A DNA stretch of 59,305 bases, from assembly GCA_034189325.1 (NCBI GenBank), contig JAXHUM010000089.1, positions 1-59,305 on the forward strand. Reading direction: 5' to 3'. The notes below the pieces were generated by a model, which was not told where the DNA came from, searched no databases, and was given only the letters and a program-made list of their open reading frames with translations. This DNA is from JAXHUM01 sp034189325 (GTDB lineage Bacteria; Desulfobacterota; DSM-4660; Desulfatiglandales; Desulfatiglandaceae). The number at the start of each line of letters is the position of its first letter. The first letter of the stretch is position 1. The translations under genes and the position numbers were made by a program. Of this stretch, positions 50,655-59,305 are shown one piece after another.

Positions 50655-53357
50655 TTGAAAAAAAGATATGACCATAGACGGGCAATGCCTCGCCCGGGAC
50701 GACCGAGGCGTGGCAAAGAGAGTGCCCTCTATGGAAATCCCAGAGTGACCCCTGGTCTTAAGCCGGTTTTCCGTCAGATCGGTGTCCCTGATCCACAGCC
50801 TTTTACCCCGGACCGGTTCCAGCAGGAAGCCCTGGATCTCATCAATGATTTTGATGTCCTTGTCAGTGCGCCCACAGGGGCGGGCAAGACATGGGTTGCC
50901 TCTCAGGCCATCCATATGTACCTCGAAAGGGGCTCTAGAATATGGTACGCCTCCCCTCTGAAGGCCCTTTCCAATTCCATCTTTCAAGAATTCTCCAGTG
51001 AATTCGGCTCGGACATCTGTGGTATCCTGACGGGAGATCGCAAGGAGAACCCTGACGCTCCGATCATCGTGGGCACAACCGAGATCTTGCGTAACCAGCT
51101 CTACGATGCCATGCATGAGGGTGTGAATGTCCGAGCGGACCTGGTTGTGCTGGATGAAGCGCATTACCTGAGTGACCCTGACAGGGGAGTGGTCTGGGAA
51201 GAGACCCTCATCTACCTGCCCGCCAGGGTCAGGCTCCTCCTCCTTTCCGCGACTATTTCCAATGCCGAAGAGATTTGTGCGTGGTTAGAGACGATCCGCA
51301 AGGTTCCCAACCGTGTGGTCATGGCCCATGATCGCCCAGTGCCCCTGGAGATGCTCTTCCTCTTCCAGGATGGTCGGGTTGTTCCCCTGGCAGGGAAAAA
51401 GGGCCTCAGCAGCGAGGTCAGAAAATTCCTGGGCTCGCAGGAGGGAAGGAGACGAGGAGGACGGGGTAAAGTCGATTTCGGGAAAATCATCGCCTGTTTA
51501 AGGGAGTTGGATCTCCTGCCGATCATCTTTTTTTTGAAATCCAGGGCCGACTGTAACAGGGCCCTCCTGACCTGTCCATCCATAAAGGGCGGCTCCCGCA
51601 GGAAAGATCTCCTTCGACAGACAGCAAGGGCATTTCTTAAAGATTTTCCGCACCTTGAGAACCATCGTCAGATGAAGCCGCTCCTGGAATCCAGGGTGGC
51701 CTCCCATCATGGAGGTCAGCTGCCCTACTGGAAGGTCCTGATCGAGAAGATGATGAACAAGGGGTATCTTGAGGCGATTTTTTCCACCTCCACGGTGGCT
51801 GCCGGCGTCAATTTTCCCGCGAGGACCGTGGCCCTTATGCAAAGCGATCGGTTCAACGGGCATGATTTTGTCGATTTGACGGCTGGAGAATACCACCAGA
51901 TGGTCGGACGGGCCGGGAGGAGAGGAAAGGATCGGATCGGTTTCGGTCTTGTTGTCCCGGGGATCCATATGGACCCGAGACTGATCAACAGATTGTTGGG
52001 CTCGTCTCCCGAACCTGTCACGAGTCGGATCCAGGTCAATTTCTCCATGACCCTCAACCTCCTCCTGTCCCATAGGCCAGAGGAGATCAAGGACCTCTTT
52101 GAGCGATCCTTTGCCACGTTCCAGTGGAGGAGTTCAGGGGAGGCCTTGGAACAAAGCTACAGGCGGATCATATCGGAATTGAAAGATATGTTAAAGGGAG
52201 GCAAATGTGATATTGAGGACCCCTATGAGGTACAGGAGTATATCCAGAAAAGAGCGGACCTTACGAGGCAAATTCGAAGTCTGTCTAAGACATCGCGACA
52301 TGCGCGGCTGAAGGAGGCGTGGAAAGAATATCTGAAACCGGGAAGATTGTTCCTTCACCGGAACAAGAATATCTATATGGTCTTTCAGACTCGTGTGGAG
52401 CAGGGCCGGTTTATCTGTGATGCCTTTATTATCAAAAGGAGGGGTGCGACCCGAAAGCGGCCGTTGAAGATCAAGAGGGTGGATCTGAATCAGGTCCGAG
52501 GCATTCTTGATTATCACGTTGATCTCCCCAGGGATTGCCCTAAGTCACGGCTCCAAGGGCTCTTGGATTCCATCCCGTCTCAAGAGCCGGTGATGCTGAA
52601 TATTGATCTCTCCGAGCAGAAAAAAGACACCCAAGAGCTCAATGACGCAGAACAAGATATCAAGAGACTCCCCTGTACGGATTGCCGACACCACAAGACA
52701 TGTCACGGGAAAAACAAGGGGCCCCTCCGAAATAGGCTTGCGAAATTTCGATCGCTCGCCTCGCAGAGAGAGGGGATGGATGGAGGTCTCTGGCTCAGCT
52801 TTAAGCGACACTTGCGGTTTCTCAAAGAGACCGGATTTGTGGACGACAAGGAGCACTTGACCGTTGACGGAATCTGGGCCTCAAAGCTAAGGCTGGATCA
52901 GCCACTTGTGATAGCTGAAGCCATCAGGAAGGGGGCCTTTGCCGGTTGTTCTCCGGAGATGCTCTCGGCAGGCCTTGCCCCCTTTGTCTGGGATCGAACT
53001 CAGGATGTTGAATTGAACAGGGAAAGATGCGGGGATTTGAATCCGGTAGAGACCATCTTTGACAGGCTCCTTGAGCATACAGAGGAGATCTCCTCTCTGA
53101 AAAAAAGACGTGGATTCGTCGCCCCCCCCATTATGTTCTGGCCTGCAGCTGCGCTTTTTATGTGGGCCAAGGGTGTCCCGTGGGAACCGCTTTTGGCAGT
53201 GGTCTCTGTTGACGAGGGAGATCTCGCCTCTTTGATCATGAGGACGGCGGACCATCTCAGGCAGGTCGCCAATCTCCACGATACGCATCCGCGACTGGCC
53301 GCGACAGCAAGAGATGCCATCGACCTTGTCTTGCGGGAACCTGTTTATCTTCCTTGA
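50655..53357 (+). CDS. Ski2/Mtr4-like superfamily 2 RNA/DNA helicase
   Basis: A 900-residue helicase. Motif I is APTGAGKTW, motif II VVLDEAHYLSD, motif III LLSATIS, and motif VI YHQMVGRAGRRGKDRIG; two RecA domains occupy about 50-480. A Cys/His cluster CTDCRHHKTCH at 674-684 and a C-terminal DSHCT-like domain (about 710-895) place it in the Ski2/Mtr4/HelY line rather than with DNA repair helicases. Eukaryal relatives feed RNA to the exosome; bacterial ones are poorly understood. The start is TTG 50655 with AGGGA upstream; ATG 50685 is an alternative. It follows the acyl-CoA dehydrogenase gene by 20 bp. Confidence 0.88.
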   Translation: MKKRYDHRRAMPRPGRPRRGKESALYGNPRVTPGLKPVFRQIGVPDPQPFTPDRFQQEALDLINDFDVLVSAPTGAGKTWVASQAIHMYLERGSRIWYASPLKALSNSIFQEFSSEFGSDICGILTGDRKENPDAPIIVGTTEILRNQLYDAMHEGVNVRADLVVLDEAHYLSDPDRGVVWEETLIYLPARVRLLLLSATISNAEEICAWLETIRKVPNRVVMAHDRPVPLEMLFLFQDGRVVPLAGKKGLSSEVRKFLGSQEGRRRGGRGKVDFGKIIACLRELDLLPIIFFLKSRADCNRALLTCPSIKGGSRRKDLLRQTARAFLKDFPHLENHRQMKPLLESRVASHHGGQLPYWKVLIEKMMNKGYLEAIFSTSTVAAGVNFPARTVALMQSDRFNGHDFVDLTAGEYHQMVGRAGRRGKDRIGFGLVVPGIHMDPRLINRLLGSSPEPVTSRIQVNFSMTLNLLLSHRPEEIKDLFERSFATFQWRSSGEALEQSYRRIISELKDMLKGGKCDIEDPYEVQEYIQKRADLTRQIRSLSKTSRHARLKEAWKEYLKPGRLFLHRNKNIYMVFQTRVEQGRFICDAFIIKRRGATRKRPLKIKRVDLNQVRGILDYHVDLPRDCPKSRLQGLLDSIPSQEPVMLNIDLSEQKKDTQELNDAEQDIKRLPCTDCRHHKTCHGKNKGPLRNRLAKFRSLASQREGMDGGLWLSFKRHLRFLKETGFVDDKEHLTVDGIWASKLRLDQPLVIAEAIRKGAFAGCSPEMLSAGLAPFVWDRTQDVELNRERCGDLNPVETIFDRLLEHTEEISSLKKRRGFVAPPIMFWPAAALFMWAKGVPWEPLLAVVSVDEGDLASLIMRTADHLRQVANLHDTHPRLAATARDAIDLVLREPVYLP

Positions 53358-53613
53358 TAACCCCGGTCGTGAGCCGATGTTTGGGGGCCGTTGTCGCACG
53401 TTTTAAGAGTTTTGGGTGGAAAGAAGTCGCAGTTTGGGAGTGGGAGCCGCGACTCCCTTGCGCTCTTCTTGAGTAGAACGCAGCCTGGTAAGTCATTAAG
53501 AAGTTTATTAAAAGAAGCGACCCACATGCCTCGGTATAGCAAAATATTCACCACCTTTATGAAAGCGGGCAGATTAAGAGGTTTTCCCCTTTCCTGAGGA
53601 GAAGATAAGGTCC

Positions 53614-54267
53614 ATGCGTTATAAAGCAGTTGTTTTCGATCTTGACGGGACCCTTCTTGACACACTCGACGATATTGGTGATTCTGCCAATCGCGTCTTG
53701 GCGCAGAGGGGATTCCCGATCCATTCAATGGATGATTACAGTCAATTTGTGGGAGACGGGGCCCGTGAACTTGTGATCCGCTCCCTTCCGGAGAACAAAA
53801 GAGACCGTGAGACCGTCAATGCCTGTTTCGAAGAATTTCGTATGGTCTACCGGGAAAACTGGCAGGTCAAGACGCGCCTCTATGATGGGATTCGAGAGAT
53901 GCTCGACGCCCTCCAGAAGAGGGGCATCAAAATGGCCGTCTTATCAAACAAACCCCATGAATTCGCCGTGCAATGTGTGGAGGCGTTCTTGTCGGACTGG
54001 AGATTTGAGGTGGTCTTCGGCGAGAGGGCATCCGTGCCTCGTAAGCCCGACCCCGCCGGGGCCCTGGAGATCATTGACCATCTGAAATGCCCTGCTGCCT
54101 CGTTTGTTTATCTTGGTGATACGGGCGTTGACATGGAGACGGCCGCAAGGGCCGGGATGTTTCCCGTGGGAGTGCTCTGGGGTTTTAGAAAAAAAGAGGA
54201 GCTGCTCGACCATGGCGCCAAGCGGCTGATCGACAGACCTGTGGACCTCCTCGAATGTTGGAAGTGA
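53614..54267 (+). CDS. gph: HAD-family phosphatase, phosphoglycolate phosphatase-like
   Basis: A 217-residue haloacid-dehalogenase-fold phosphatase. Motif I is VVFDLDGTLLDTL with the nucleophilic Asp, motif II MAVLSNKPH, motif III the Lys in VPRKPDP, and motif IV YLGDTGVDMETAARAGM. A helical cap is inserted after motif I, as in Gph. Phosphoglycolate is the usual substrate, but pyrophosphatase or other small phosphate esters are possible. GAGGAGAA precedes the ATG. A 256-bp gap to the helicase gene contains only a GGGAGT/ACTCCC hairpin near 53435-53456. Confidence 0.9.
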   Translation: MRYKAVVFDLDGTLLDTLDDIGDSANRVLAQRGFPIHSMDDYSQFVGDGARELVIRSLPENKRDRETVNACFEEFRMVYRENWQVKTRLYDGIREMLDALQKRGIKMAVLSNKPHEFAVQCVEAFLSDWRFEVVFGERASVPRKPDPAGALEIIDHLKCPAASFVYLGDTGVDMETAARAGMFPVGVLWGFRKKEELLDHGAKRLIDRPVDLLECWK

Positions 54268-54366
54268 CCTGGTCGAACAGCCTTTCAGGCATCGTCATGC
54301 CGGAGGCCGATACATAGACGAGCGGTGATACATGAATAACTGAGAAGCAAGGAGAGAGGTGAGGTC

Positions 54367-55107
54367 ATGAAGAGTGTAAGGTGGCAAATCCTGCTGGGCC
54401 TGCTGTTGCTCGCGCTATCTGTTTTCTTCTATTTTATCCACTATTTGATTTTCAGCGATTTACATCATATTTCCATCTTCGCACTTGGAGATATCTCCTT
54501 TGTGTTTGTTGAAGTCCTGTTGGTGACGTTGATCATCCACCGCGTCCTTGACGAGAGAGAAAAGAAAATACGGCTGGAAAAAATGAACATGGTCATAGGG
54601 GTCTTTTTCAGCGAGGTCGGGACAAAACTCCTGGAGATAATATCAAAATGGGACCCTCAGATCGAAAACATGCAGCAGGAATGGGATTTGGAGGGAGAAT
54701 CCTCCAGGCATAAGTTCGAGAGGATCAGTGCTTATCTGAAGAAGCATGATTACGACATACAAAGCGATAAGCCCGATTGGGAAGCCCTGCGGGAGTTTCT
54801 GATCGACAAGAGGGATTGTCTCATGAGGCTGCTTGAGAACCCCAACCTGTTGGAACATGAATCATTCACCGATGCCCTATGGCCGACCTTTCATCTGGCT
54901 GAAGAACTGGAGGCCCATGTGGGTATCGAGAATATCTCGGAAGCGGACCACAAGCATCTTTGCCGTGATACGATGAGGGTCTACGGCACCTTGGCCCTCC
55001 AGTGGATAAGTTATATGGAACACTTGAAGGCCAATTATCCCTATCTGTTTTCTTTCTCATTGAGGATAAACCCCTTTGAGAAGGGAGCCACGCCGGCAGT
55101 GGACTAG
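54367..55107 (+). CDS. Two-helix membrane protein of unknown function
   Basis: A 246-residue protein with two predicted membrane helices (about 7-27, ILLGLLLLALSVFFYFIHYLI, and 36-57), joined by a short loop. A predicted helical cytoplasmic region follows, starting with a charged coiled-coil-like stretch (RVLDEREKKIRLEKMN) and continuing with many Asp/Glu/His residues. No catalytic motif was recognised. AGGAGAGAGGTGAGG precedes the ATG. It converges on the AI-2E-family gene. It is not obviously a sensor kinase or transporter. Confidence 0.75.
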   Translation: MKSVRWQILLGLLLLALSVFFYFIHYLIFSDLHHISIFALGDISFVFVEVLLVTLIIHRVLDEREKKIRLEKMNMVIGVFFSEVGTKLLEIISKWDPQIENMQQEWDLEGESSRHKFERISAYLKKHDYDIQSDKPDWEALREFLIDKRDCLMRLLENPNLLEHESFTDALWPTFHLAEELEAHVGIENISEADHKHLCRDTMRVYGTLALQWISYMEHLKANYPYLFSFSLRINPFEKGATPAVD

Positions 55108-55139
55108 GCACCATCTTCTCCAGGATATTCAGTTTATGA

Positions 55140-56207
55140 TTATTCGGCCGCCCCCTTTCCTTCAGGGGCGGAAGAAGCCGTTCCCAGGAGTGTGCTGATC
55201 CACATGGTTTCTTTTGTGCTCGATAGGGCGATCTTCAACGTCATGGTCAAAGGAATCGATAAGACCATGCCTACCGGTCCCAGTACCCACCCCCAGAAAA
55301 CCAATGACAAAAACACGATAAGGGTGGAAAGGCCCAGACCCCGTCCCATAAAGCGAGGTTCGATGACGCTGCCCATGACGATGTTAAAAACCAGATATCC
55401 CCCGGCCGTCAGCAGTGCAAGTATGCCTCCCGATTGAATGAACGCCAATAAGACTGCGGGAATCGCGGCCATGATGGAACCGATGTTCGGGACATAGTTC
55501 AAGAGGAAGGCCAAGAGACCCCAGAGGAGAGGGTAATCCACCCCCAAAATGACCAACCAGATAGCCACCAGCGCTCCCGTTGCCAGACTCACGTAGGTTT
55601 TGATGACCATGTAGCGGTTGATGCTTGCCATAAAACTATCGAAGCCCGTCATGGAAACCTTTGACGAGTCAAAGGAAGCACGCAGCTTTGCCGGAAAGGT
55701 GGCGGCCTCGAGGAGAATGAAGATAACGGTAAGGAGAATCAGAAAGGAATTGCTCAAGATACTGCCCAGACCTGCCAGGACTTTCGAAGCCAGACGCATG
55801 GCAGCACCAGGATCGACATACTCGAAGATAAGCTTGTCCGAGAACGTGATGCCCAGCTTTCCCAACAGACCAAAGAGGGCGGAGGTCTTTTCCTGGAGTT
55901 TTGCCTGGTACATGGGGAGAGACTGAGAAAAATCGTTCAAAGAGGTCCCTACAAGGATTCCGATCAGCGTGCCTATGCCCAAGACACAGACCACCACCAC
56001 AAGCAATGAAACAGCAATAGACAAGCCCTTTCGGTGTAGCCAGAACAACAGAGGGCCGCTGATCACGGCAATAAAAATTGAGAGCAAAAAGGGCACCAGG
56101 ATAGACTGGGCAGCCCGCATCCCCGCGACCACGATCACGAATGCAGCGGCCATAACCAAGAATCTTAAGGCCGTGCCCTCTCTTATTTCATCAATAGCCT
56201 TTGACAT
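55140..56207 (-). CDS. AI-2E family transporter (PerM/UPF0118)
   Basis: A 355-residue membrane protein with the AI-2E exporter layout: four to five N-terminal helices, a soluble helical region around 120-220, then the conserved block LLWGLLAFLLNYVPNIGSIMAAIPAVLLAFI and GSVIEPRFMGRGLGLSTLIVFLSLVFWGWVLGPVGMVLSIPL. Both blocks are diagnostic. Members export small molecules or ions; E. coli TqsA affects autoinducer-2, but most function as antiporters of unknown cargo. The start at 56207 gives the normal length. Confidence 0.92.
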   Translation of the reverse strand: MSKAIDEIREGTALRFLVMAAAFVIVVAGMRAAQSILVPFLLSIFIAVISGPLLFWLHRKGLSIAVSLLVVVVCVLGIGTLIGILVGTSLNDFSQSLPMYQAKLQEKTSALFGLLGKLGITFSDKLIFEYVDPGAAMRLASKVLAGLGSILSNSFLILLTVIFILLEAATFPAKLRASFDSSKVSMTGFDSFMASINRYMVIKTYVSLATGALVAIWLVILGVDYPLLWGLLAFLLNYVPNIGSIMAAIPAVLLAFIQSGGILALLTAGGYLVFNIVMGSVIEPRFMGRGLGLSTLIVFLSLVFWGWVLGPVGMVLSIPLTMTLKIALSSTKETMWISTLLGTASSAPEGKGAAE

Positions 56208-56463
56208 GTCGCCTCCACCTGAAATTCTCGTTGGACTATAAGATCCTTCTCTTCCCCCTATCAGTATTTACAGAAGAACCTATACTGATTCATCAAGAAA
56301 AGTGAAGTGGTTTTTTGGGTCTTTTGAAAGACACCCAAAATATGGTATGAGGTAAAAGGGCCTGACAAAGAAGGACGAAAACAGGAGATGACCGGAGGGT
56401 GACGTCCTGATGCGGCTAGGCCCCTGTCATCTGAAACAGAGGCGCGTTCACCAGGACTTTTGA

Positions 56464-56808
56464 ATGGGAGGCATCATTTTGTCCAGCCCGGACAGTGATC
56501 CCGAAATGCAGGGACTGAGAAAGACGAATCACTATGCCGTGGCAGGGTTTTTACTGCCTTTTATGGCTGCTGCCGTCACCAGCGCTCTTCTTTTGATCGG
56601 GGGAGAAGATATCACCTCCTTAAAGTTCTCCCTACCTTTTGTCTCTGTTGTGCCCTCTCTTCTTTTGGCGGGAGTTGGATTCTCGTTGAAATCGATTCCA
56701 CTCATACCGGAAAGGGGCGACAAAGACTACGCCTATTCGGGCCTGACCCTGAATATCCTGTTCATGGTCGTCTTCATCACCTCTCTGTTCTATGTCCCTT
56801 CCAGTTAG
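56464..56808 (+). CDS. Small hydrophobic membrane protein of unknown function
   Basis: A 114-residue protein with three predicted membrane segments (about 25-46, 55-75 and 92-112) and a short acidic N-terminus. No family was recognised. AGGA precedes the ATG weakly. It stands alone, divergent from the AI-2E gene across 256 bp. Codon use looks normal and the frame has no good overlap on the other strand, so it is probably real. Confidence 0.6.
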   Translation: MGGIILSSPDSDPEMQGLRKTNHYAVAGFLLPFMAAAVTSALLLIGGEDITSLKFSLPFVSVVPSLLLAGVGFSLKSIPLIPERGDKDYAYSGLTLNILFMVVFITSLFYVPSS

Positions 56809-56997
56809 TGAGCGAGCGTGGGTGACTGCTTGTGAAGCATAGTGCATGATGCCCCTGGGCGGTCTAAGGCCTTAGTCAACCCGAAAGAATAGACAGGGAT
56901 CAGAAAACGCGATGACACGGAAAAACGATCCATCACATCGCGCTGTCGCCCTTCCCCTTAGGCCCCGATTGGTGCGACTGTGCAGGGCCTTTTCTAT

Positions 56998-57519
56998 TCA
57001 GCTGTTCAATTTTTCGCGAAGGGCTTTTGAGGGGACAAACCTGATGCCTTTGCTCGCCGGGATATCTATCTCTTCACCTGTCCGGGGGTTCTTACCCTTG
57101 CGCGGCTTCCTCTCTTTTATCTTGAAACTACCGAGACTGGACAGCCTCACATCGACACCATCCGACAAGAAATCAAACAGTGTTTCCGCAACCAATGTAA
57201 TGGCTGATTTTGCGGCGCGCTTGGTTGGAAAGGCGTCCCGGCTTTTCTGATGTAAAGAATCCGTCAGGTGATCGATACCGGCCGGCTTGTTCCCTGCTGT
57301 CTGCCTCTTTCCTTCAACAGGTTTGGACGGTCCATCAAGGGCATGGATGGGGATCTCAAGAAGATTGAATCGGCATCCCGGACAGGCCTGGATCGCGGCC
57401 CCCAAATCATCGGAAATGTAGTAAAGAGTCATATCATTGTTGTCTGTTTTGCAGAAGATCTCCGTGCCGCAACTCGGGCAATAACGAATTTCACAAAAAG
57501 CGTCTTGAAATTGATCCAT
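56998..57519 (-). CDS. Zinc-ribbon / HU-like DNA-binding fusion protein
   Basis: A 173-residue protein. Residues 14-49 form a zinc-ribbon-like module with paired cysteines Cys14-x2-Cys17 and Cys46-x2-Cys49. A low-complexity linker follows (about 55-85). From about 88 to 173 there is a clear HU/IHF domain: AAKSAITLVAETLFDFLSDG, VRLSSLGSFKIKER, and the DNA-intercalating arm KGKNPRTGEEIDIPAS, then KALREKL. HU proteins bend DNA, and this one would also bind zinc. GGGAGGG lies 8 bp before the ATG. It is the last gene of a minus-strand group with the following two genes possible but separated. Confidence 0.85.
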   Translation of the reverse strand: MDQFQDAFCEIRYCPSCGTEIFCKTDNNDMTLYYISDDLGAAIQACPGCRFNLLEIPIHALDGPSKPVEGKRQTAGNKPAGIDHLTDSLHQKSRDAFPTKRAAKSAITLVAETLFDFLSDGVDVRLSSLGSFKIKERKPRKGKNPRTGEEIDIPASKGIRFVPSKALREKLNS

Positions 57520-57575
57520 GATTTAGGCCCTCCCTGTTTTGTCATAAAGAGATGAACAACGATGGCAAACAGTGC

Positions 57576-58076
57576 CTATTTTCTGAGCACTTCCACCACT
57601 TCAATTTCTTGGAACCTCCAGACGTCTTGAATTTTCAGCAAGGTACACGCCAACTCATGGTGATCCTGAATAGATTCTCCACCTCTCGATCTGCCTTCCA
57701 TGCTTGCGGTTAGAGTGACTTGAGCTGTATCTCCGCCGGGAAAAGCAATCGTGAAATCATAGAACTTCAGGGATATCTCTGAATACTGGGAGCGCGTACT
57801 CAAGAAAAAGGTTGAAACTTCATTGGATGATATGTCTCTCGATATAGAATAGGCAGGCGCATGAATCTTGAGCGGATCAATCATGACCTCCTTTGTTCGA
57901 TTTGCCTTTGCCGCCGCAATGATCTGGTTTTCGCCCTGGCTCTTGTCTACCTGTTCGGCAATAAACTCAAACTGCTCTTTTACTCTGTCCTCTTCACTTT
58001 CCGAAAACAGAAAAAACGCGATAATGGCGGCTGCAAAAATGCCTCCCGCAAAAATAAGATATTTTGCCTTTACCAT
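57576..58076 (-). CDS. Membrane-anchored protein of unknown function, coupled to signal peptidase
   Basis: A 166-residue protein with an N-terminal membrane helix (about 5-24, YLIFAGGIFAAAIIAFFLF) and a soluble periplasmic part. The body begins with an acidic helical stretch and continues in strands, with TAQVTLTASMEGRSRGGE and LLKIQDVWRFQEIEVVEVL near the end, a pattern seen in NTF2-like folds, though not proven here. Its start overlaps the stop of the signal-peptidase gene by 7 bp, so the two are translated together. Confidence 0.75.
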   Translation of the reverse strand: MVKAKYLIFAGGIFAAAIIAFFLFSESEEDRVKEQFEFIAEQVDKSQGENQIIAAAKANRTKEVMIDPLKIHAPAYSISRDISSNEVSTFFLSTRSQYSEISLKFYDFTIAFPGGDTAQVTLTASMEGRSRGGESIQDHHELACTLLKIQDVWRFQEIEVVEVLRK

Positions 58077-58564
58077 AGGGGTCCTCCGATTATTCTGTCG
58101 ATTCTCGTTTGTCCGAGCTGGTGAACGTCGATTGGAACACTTCGATTATCCCCTACGACATAGACGTGGTCTTTATCAACTTTCCGTGGAGAAAGTGTCC
58201 AGTTTGATGGATAACGGACATAGGGTTCATCCATCTTCTTTTCATTCACAAATAGGCGTCCATCCTGAAATGCGACAACATCTCCTTCCAGGGCAACCAC
58301 ACGTTTCAGCAGAATAACTTTGACACCTGCCATACGGATGGTCACAACATCCTGCCTTTCAGGTTTTGAGAAAATATATTGGAGCCTAAAACAGAAATTA
58401 AAACCACCGTCTGTGTAAGTGGGCTCCATGCTGCGTCCATTGATCCGGAAGGGAAGACAGACATAACGAAAAAAGACAAAGGCACATAGGAAAACCAGCA
58501 ACAGCCTGAAAAGGTATTGTCTTGTGATTTTAGGGAAGAAAAATTGTCTAATATTTGATTCCAT
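58070..58564 (-). CDS. lepB: Signal peptidase I
   Basis: A 164-residue serine-lysine protease that removes Sec signal peptides at the inner membrane. The membrane helix is at about 15-35, followed by box B with the nucleophile Ser in GRSMEPTY, the catalytic Lys in VILLKRVVALEGD, and box E YVVGDNRS. ATG 58564 is used; the frame is open 31 codons further but homologs start near here. It is short, matching compact deltaproteobacterial LepB. The following gene overlaps its 3' end. Confidence 0.94.
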   Translation of the reverse strand: MESNIRQFFFPKITRQYLFRLLLVFLCAFVFFRYVCLPFRINGRSMEPTYTDGGFNFCFRLQYIFSKPERQDVVTIRMAGVKVILLKRVVALEGDVVAFQDGRLFVNEKKMDEPYVRYPSNWTLSPRKVDKDHVYVVGDNRSVPIDVHQLGQTRIDRIIGGPLW

Positions 58565-59197
58565 CAACACCAACCTTAAAACTGGAGGGATCTTGTCAAC
58601 AAGAACCCCCTCATGCCCCCTAATCCGGGAAAAGGACTTCACTCCGGCACAGGGCAAGCAACGTGCCCTCCTGGTTCTTGATATCCTCTCTGGTCTTGCC
58701 AGGAACCAGCTCCCTCCTGGTCTGGATATTTACTTAAGCAAATGTCGGGCCGAAGCAAAACCAGCATACCTTTTATGTCCACATCGCCTTGGATTCCCGA
58801 CTCTCATGCCTTTATTTCTATACCCCTAAGTGCGGCATGTTAAACCAGGGTCAAATTTGGGCAAGCTGCCGAAGCATTCACAAAGTAGTCGGTTGGGCTC
58901 GGAACGTTAACGTGAGCAGCAGGTGTGGGAGGTCCAGCGTCCAGGGTGAAAGGGACTTGGTGAGGCATCTCCTGCTTTGCAGCATGAACCCTTTTACCTT
59001 AGATCGGTTTTCTTCGCAAGTATTCCACTCGTCCTAACTGATCTCCCCAAGAAGTTATTGCTATACCTGCTCCCTATTGACCCGGCGGTCCCCTTGTTTT
59101 CCCCTCTATCCGTGACAATTCCCTTGATTTTCAGTTTTTTCTCATTTTATAATTTATCGATTCCATTCTCGAATCTCTCCATTTGTTTTACATTGTA
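58565..59197. other. Non-coding stretch at the right end, nothing recognised
   Basis: About 630 bp upstream of lepB. Open frames of 70-100 codons exist but have no convincing ribosome site, family resemblance or codon bias. It likely holds the lepB promoter and ends in a partial copy of the 142-bp repeat. Confidence 0.4.
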
Positions 59198-59305
59198 GGG
59201 CCTGTTTCAAAATGTTCCATTTTGTTCGAGGTCAAGGAAGGCGGAAATTTGTAGTACAGGGATACAGTGAATATTTCGAGGATCAAAATGTGAGCCTGAC
59301 GTAGA
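59198..59305. repeat. Partial copy of the 142-bp repeat, cut by the window end
   Basis: It aligns with 22697-22800 over about 100 bp with clear divergence. Shared blocks include AAAATG, ATTTTGTTC, CAAGGAAGGCG, TGAATATTTCGAGGAT and AAAATGTGA.CCTGAC. The left terminus is diverged (GGGCCTGTTTC) and the right end lies outside the window. Confidence 0.65.

Noticed and set aside
53391..53597. 68-codon frame between the helicase and gph genes
   Set aside because: No start signal or recognisable product; the region contains a weak GGGAGT/ACTCCC hairpin only.
58524..59198. Three plus-strand frames of 73-101 codons
   Set aside because: No family resemblance, poor starts, and one overlaps lepB antisense.

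Overview
The window looks like a chromosomal segment of an anaerobic Desulfobacterota-type (deltaproteobacterial) bacterium. This is inferred from gene content: a ferredoxin-dependent 2-oxoacid oxidoreductase, several branched-chain-type (Liv) ABC transporter genes sitting with acyl-CoA enzymes, two acyl-CoA dehydrogenases, a DUF362 protein, strong AGGAGG ribosome binding sites, and short palindrome-ended dispersed repeats. I saw no rRNA, tRNA, CRISPR array, phage gene or transposase. Most of the sequence is ordinary, tightly packed chromosome.

Layout. 1-569: end of cysS. 659-4863 (-): an RND efflux pump and its membrane fusion protein. 5853-8567: a lone periplasmic binding protein, a HIT protein and an HD-domain protein. 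9475-20395 (+): a long catabolic cluster with livG, an acyl-CoA ligase, livH, livM, a binding protein, livF, a small Ig-like secreted protein, a LysE-type exporter, an alpha-methylacyl-CoA racemase and an acyl-CoA dehydrogenase. It reads as import of a carboxylate, CoA activation, epimerisation and dehydrogenation. 20554-22583 (+): an ECF sigma factor, its zinc anti-sigma factor and two exported proteins, with a shared promoter-like motif before the first and last genes. 22871-27876 (-): RdgB, the gamma, beta and alpha subunits of a 2-oxoacid:ferredoxin oxidoreductase, a CrtI-like flavoprotein and a 56-residue ferredoxin.

28180-34281 (+): a TPP-riboswitch-controlled thiamine operon, thiM-thiE-thiL-thiD followed by a ThiZ/ThiX/ThiY-like pyrimidine ABC transporter. 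34368-41474: an amino-acid/nitrogen block of putA and an AgrE-type ornithine cyclodeaminase-like gene (+), facing carbamate kinase and a cyclic-2,3-diphosphoglycerate-synthetase-like P-loop protein (-). This block is the best candidate for an undescribed system. It could route ornithine through proline to glutamate and conserve carbamoyl phosphate as ATP, with the P-loop protein in an unknown role.

41641-59305: a TraB-family protein, a CPA-type antiporter, a DUF362 protein, Pcm, a divergent adenine deaminase, a second acyl-CoA dehydrogenase, a Ski2/Mtr4-like helicase, a phosphoglycolate phosphatase-like HAD protein, an AI-2E-family permease, a zinc-ribbon/HU fusion protein, a small anchored protein and signal peptidase I.

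The non-genic signals of most interest are a 142-bp element at 22697-22838 with a diverged second copy at the right edge of the window, a 145-bp element with perfect 19-bp inverted termini just upstream of pcm, and the duplicated ECF-type promoter motif.
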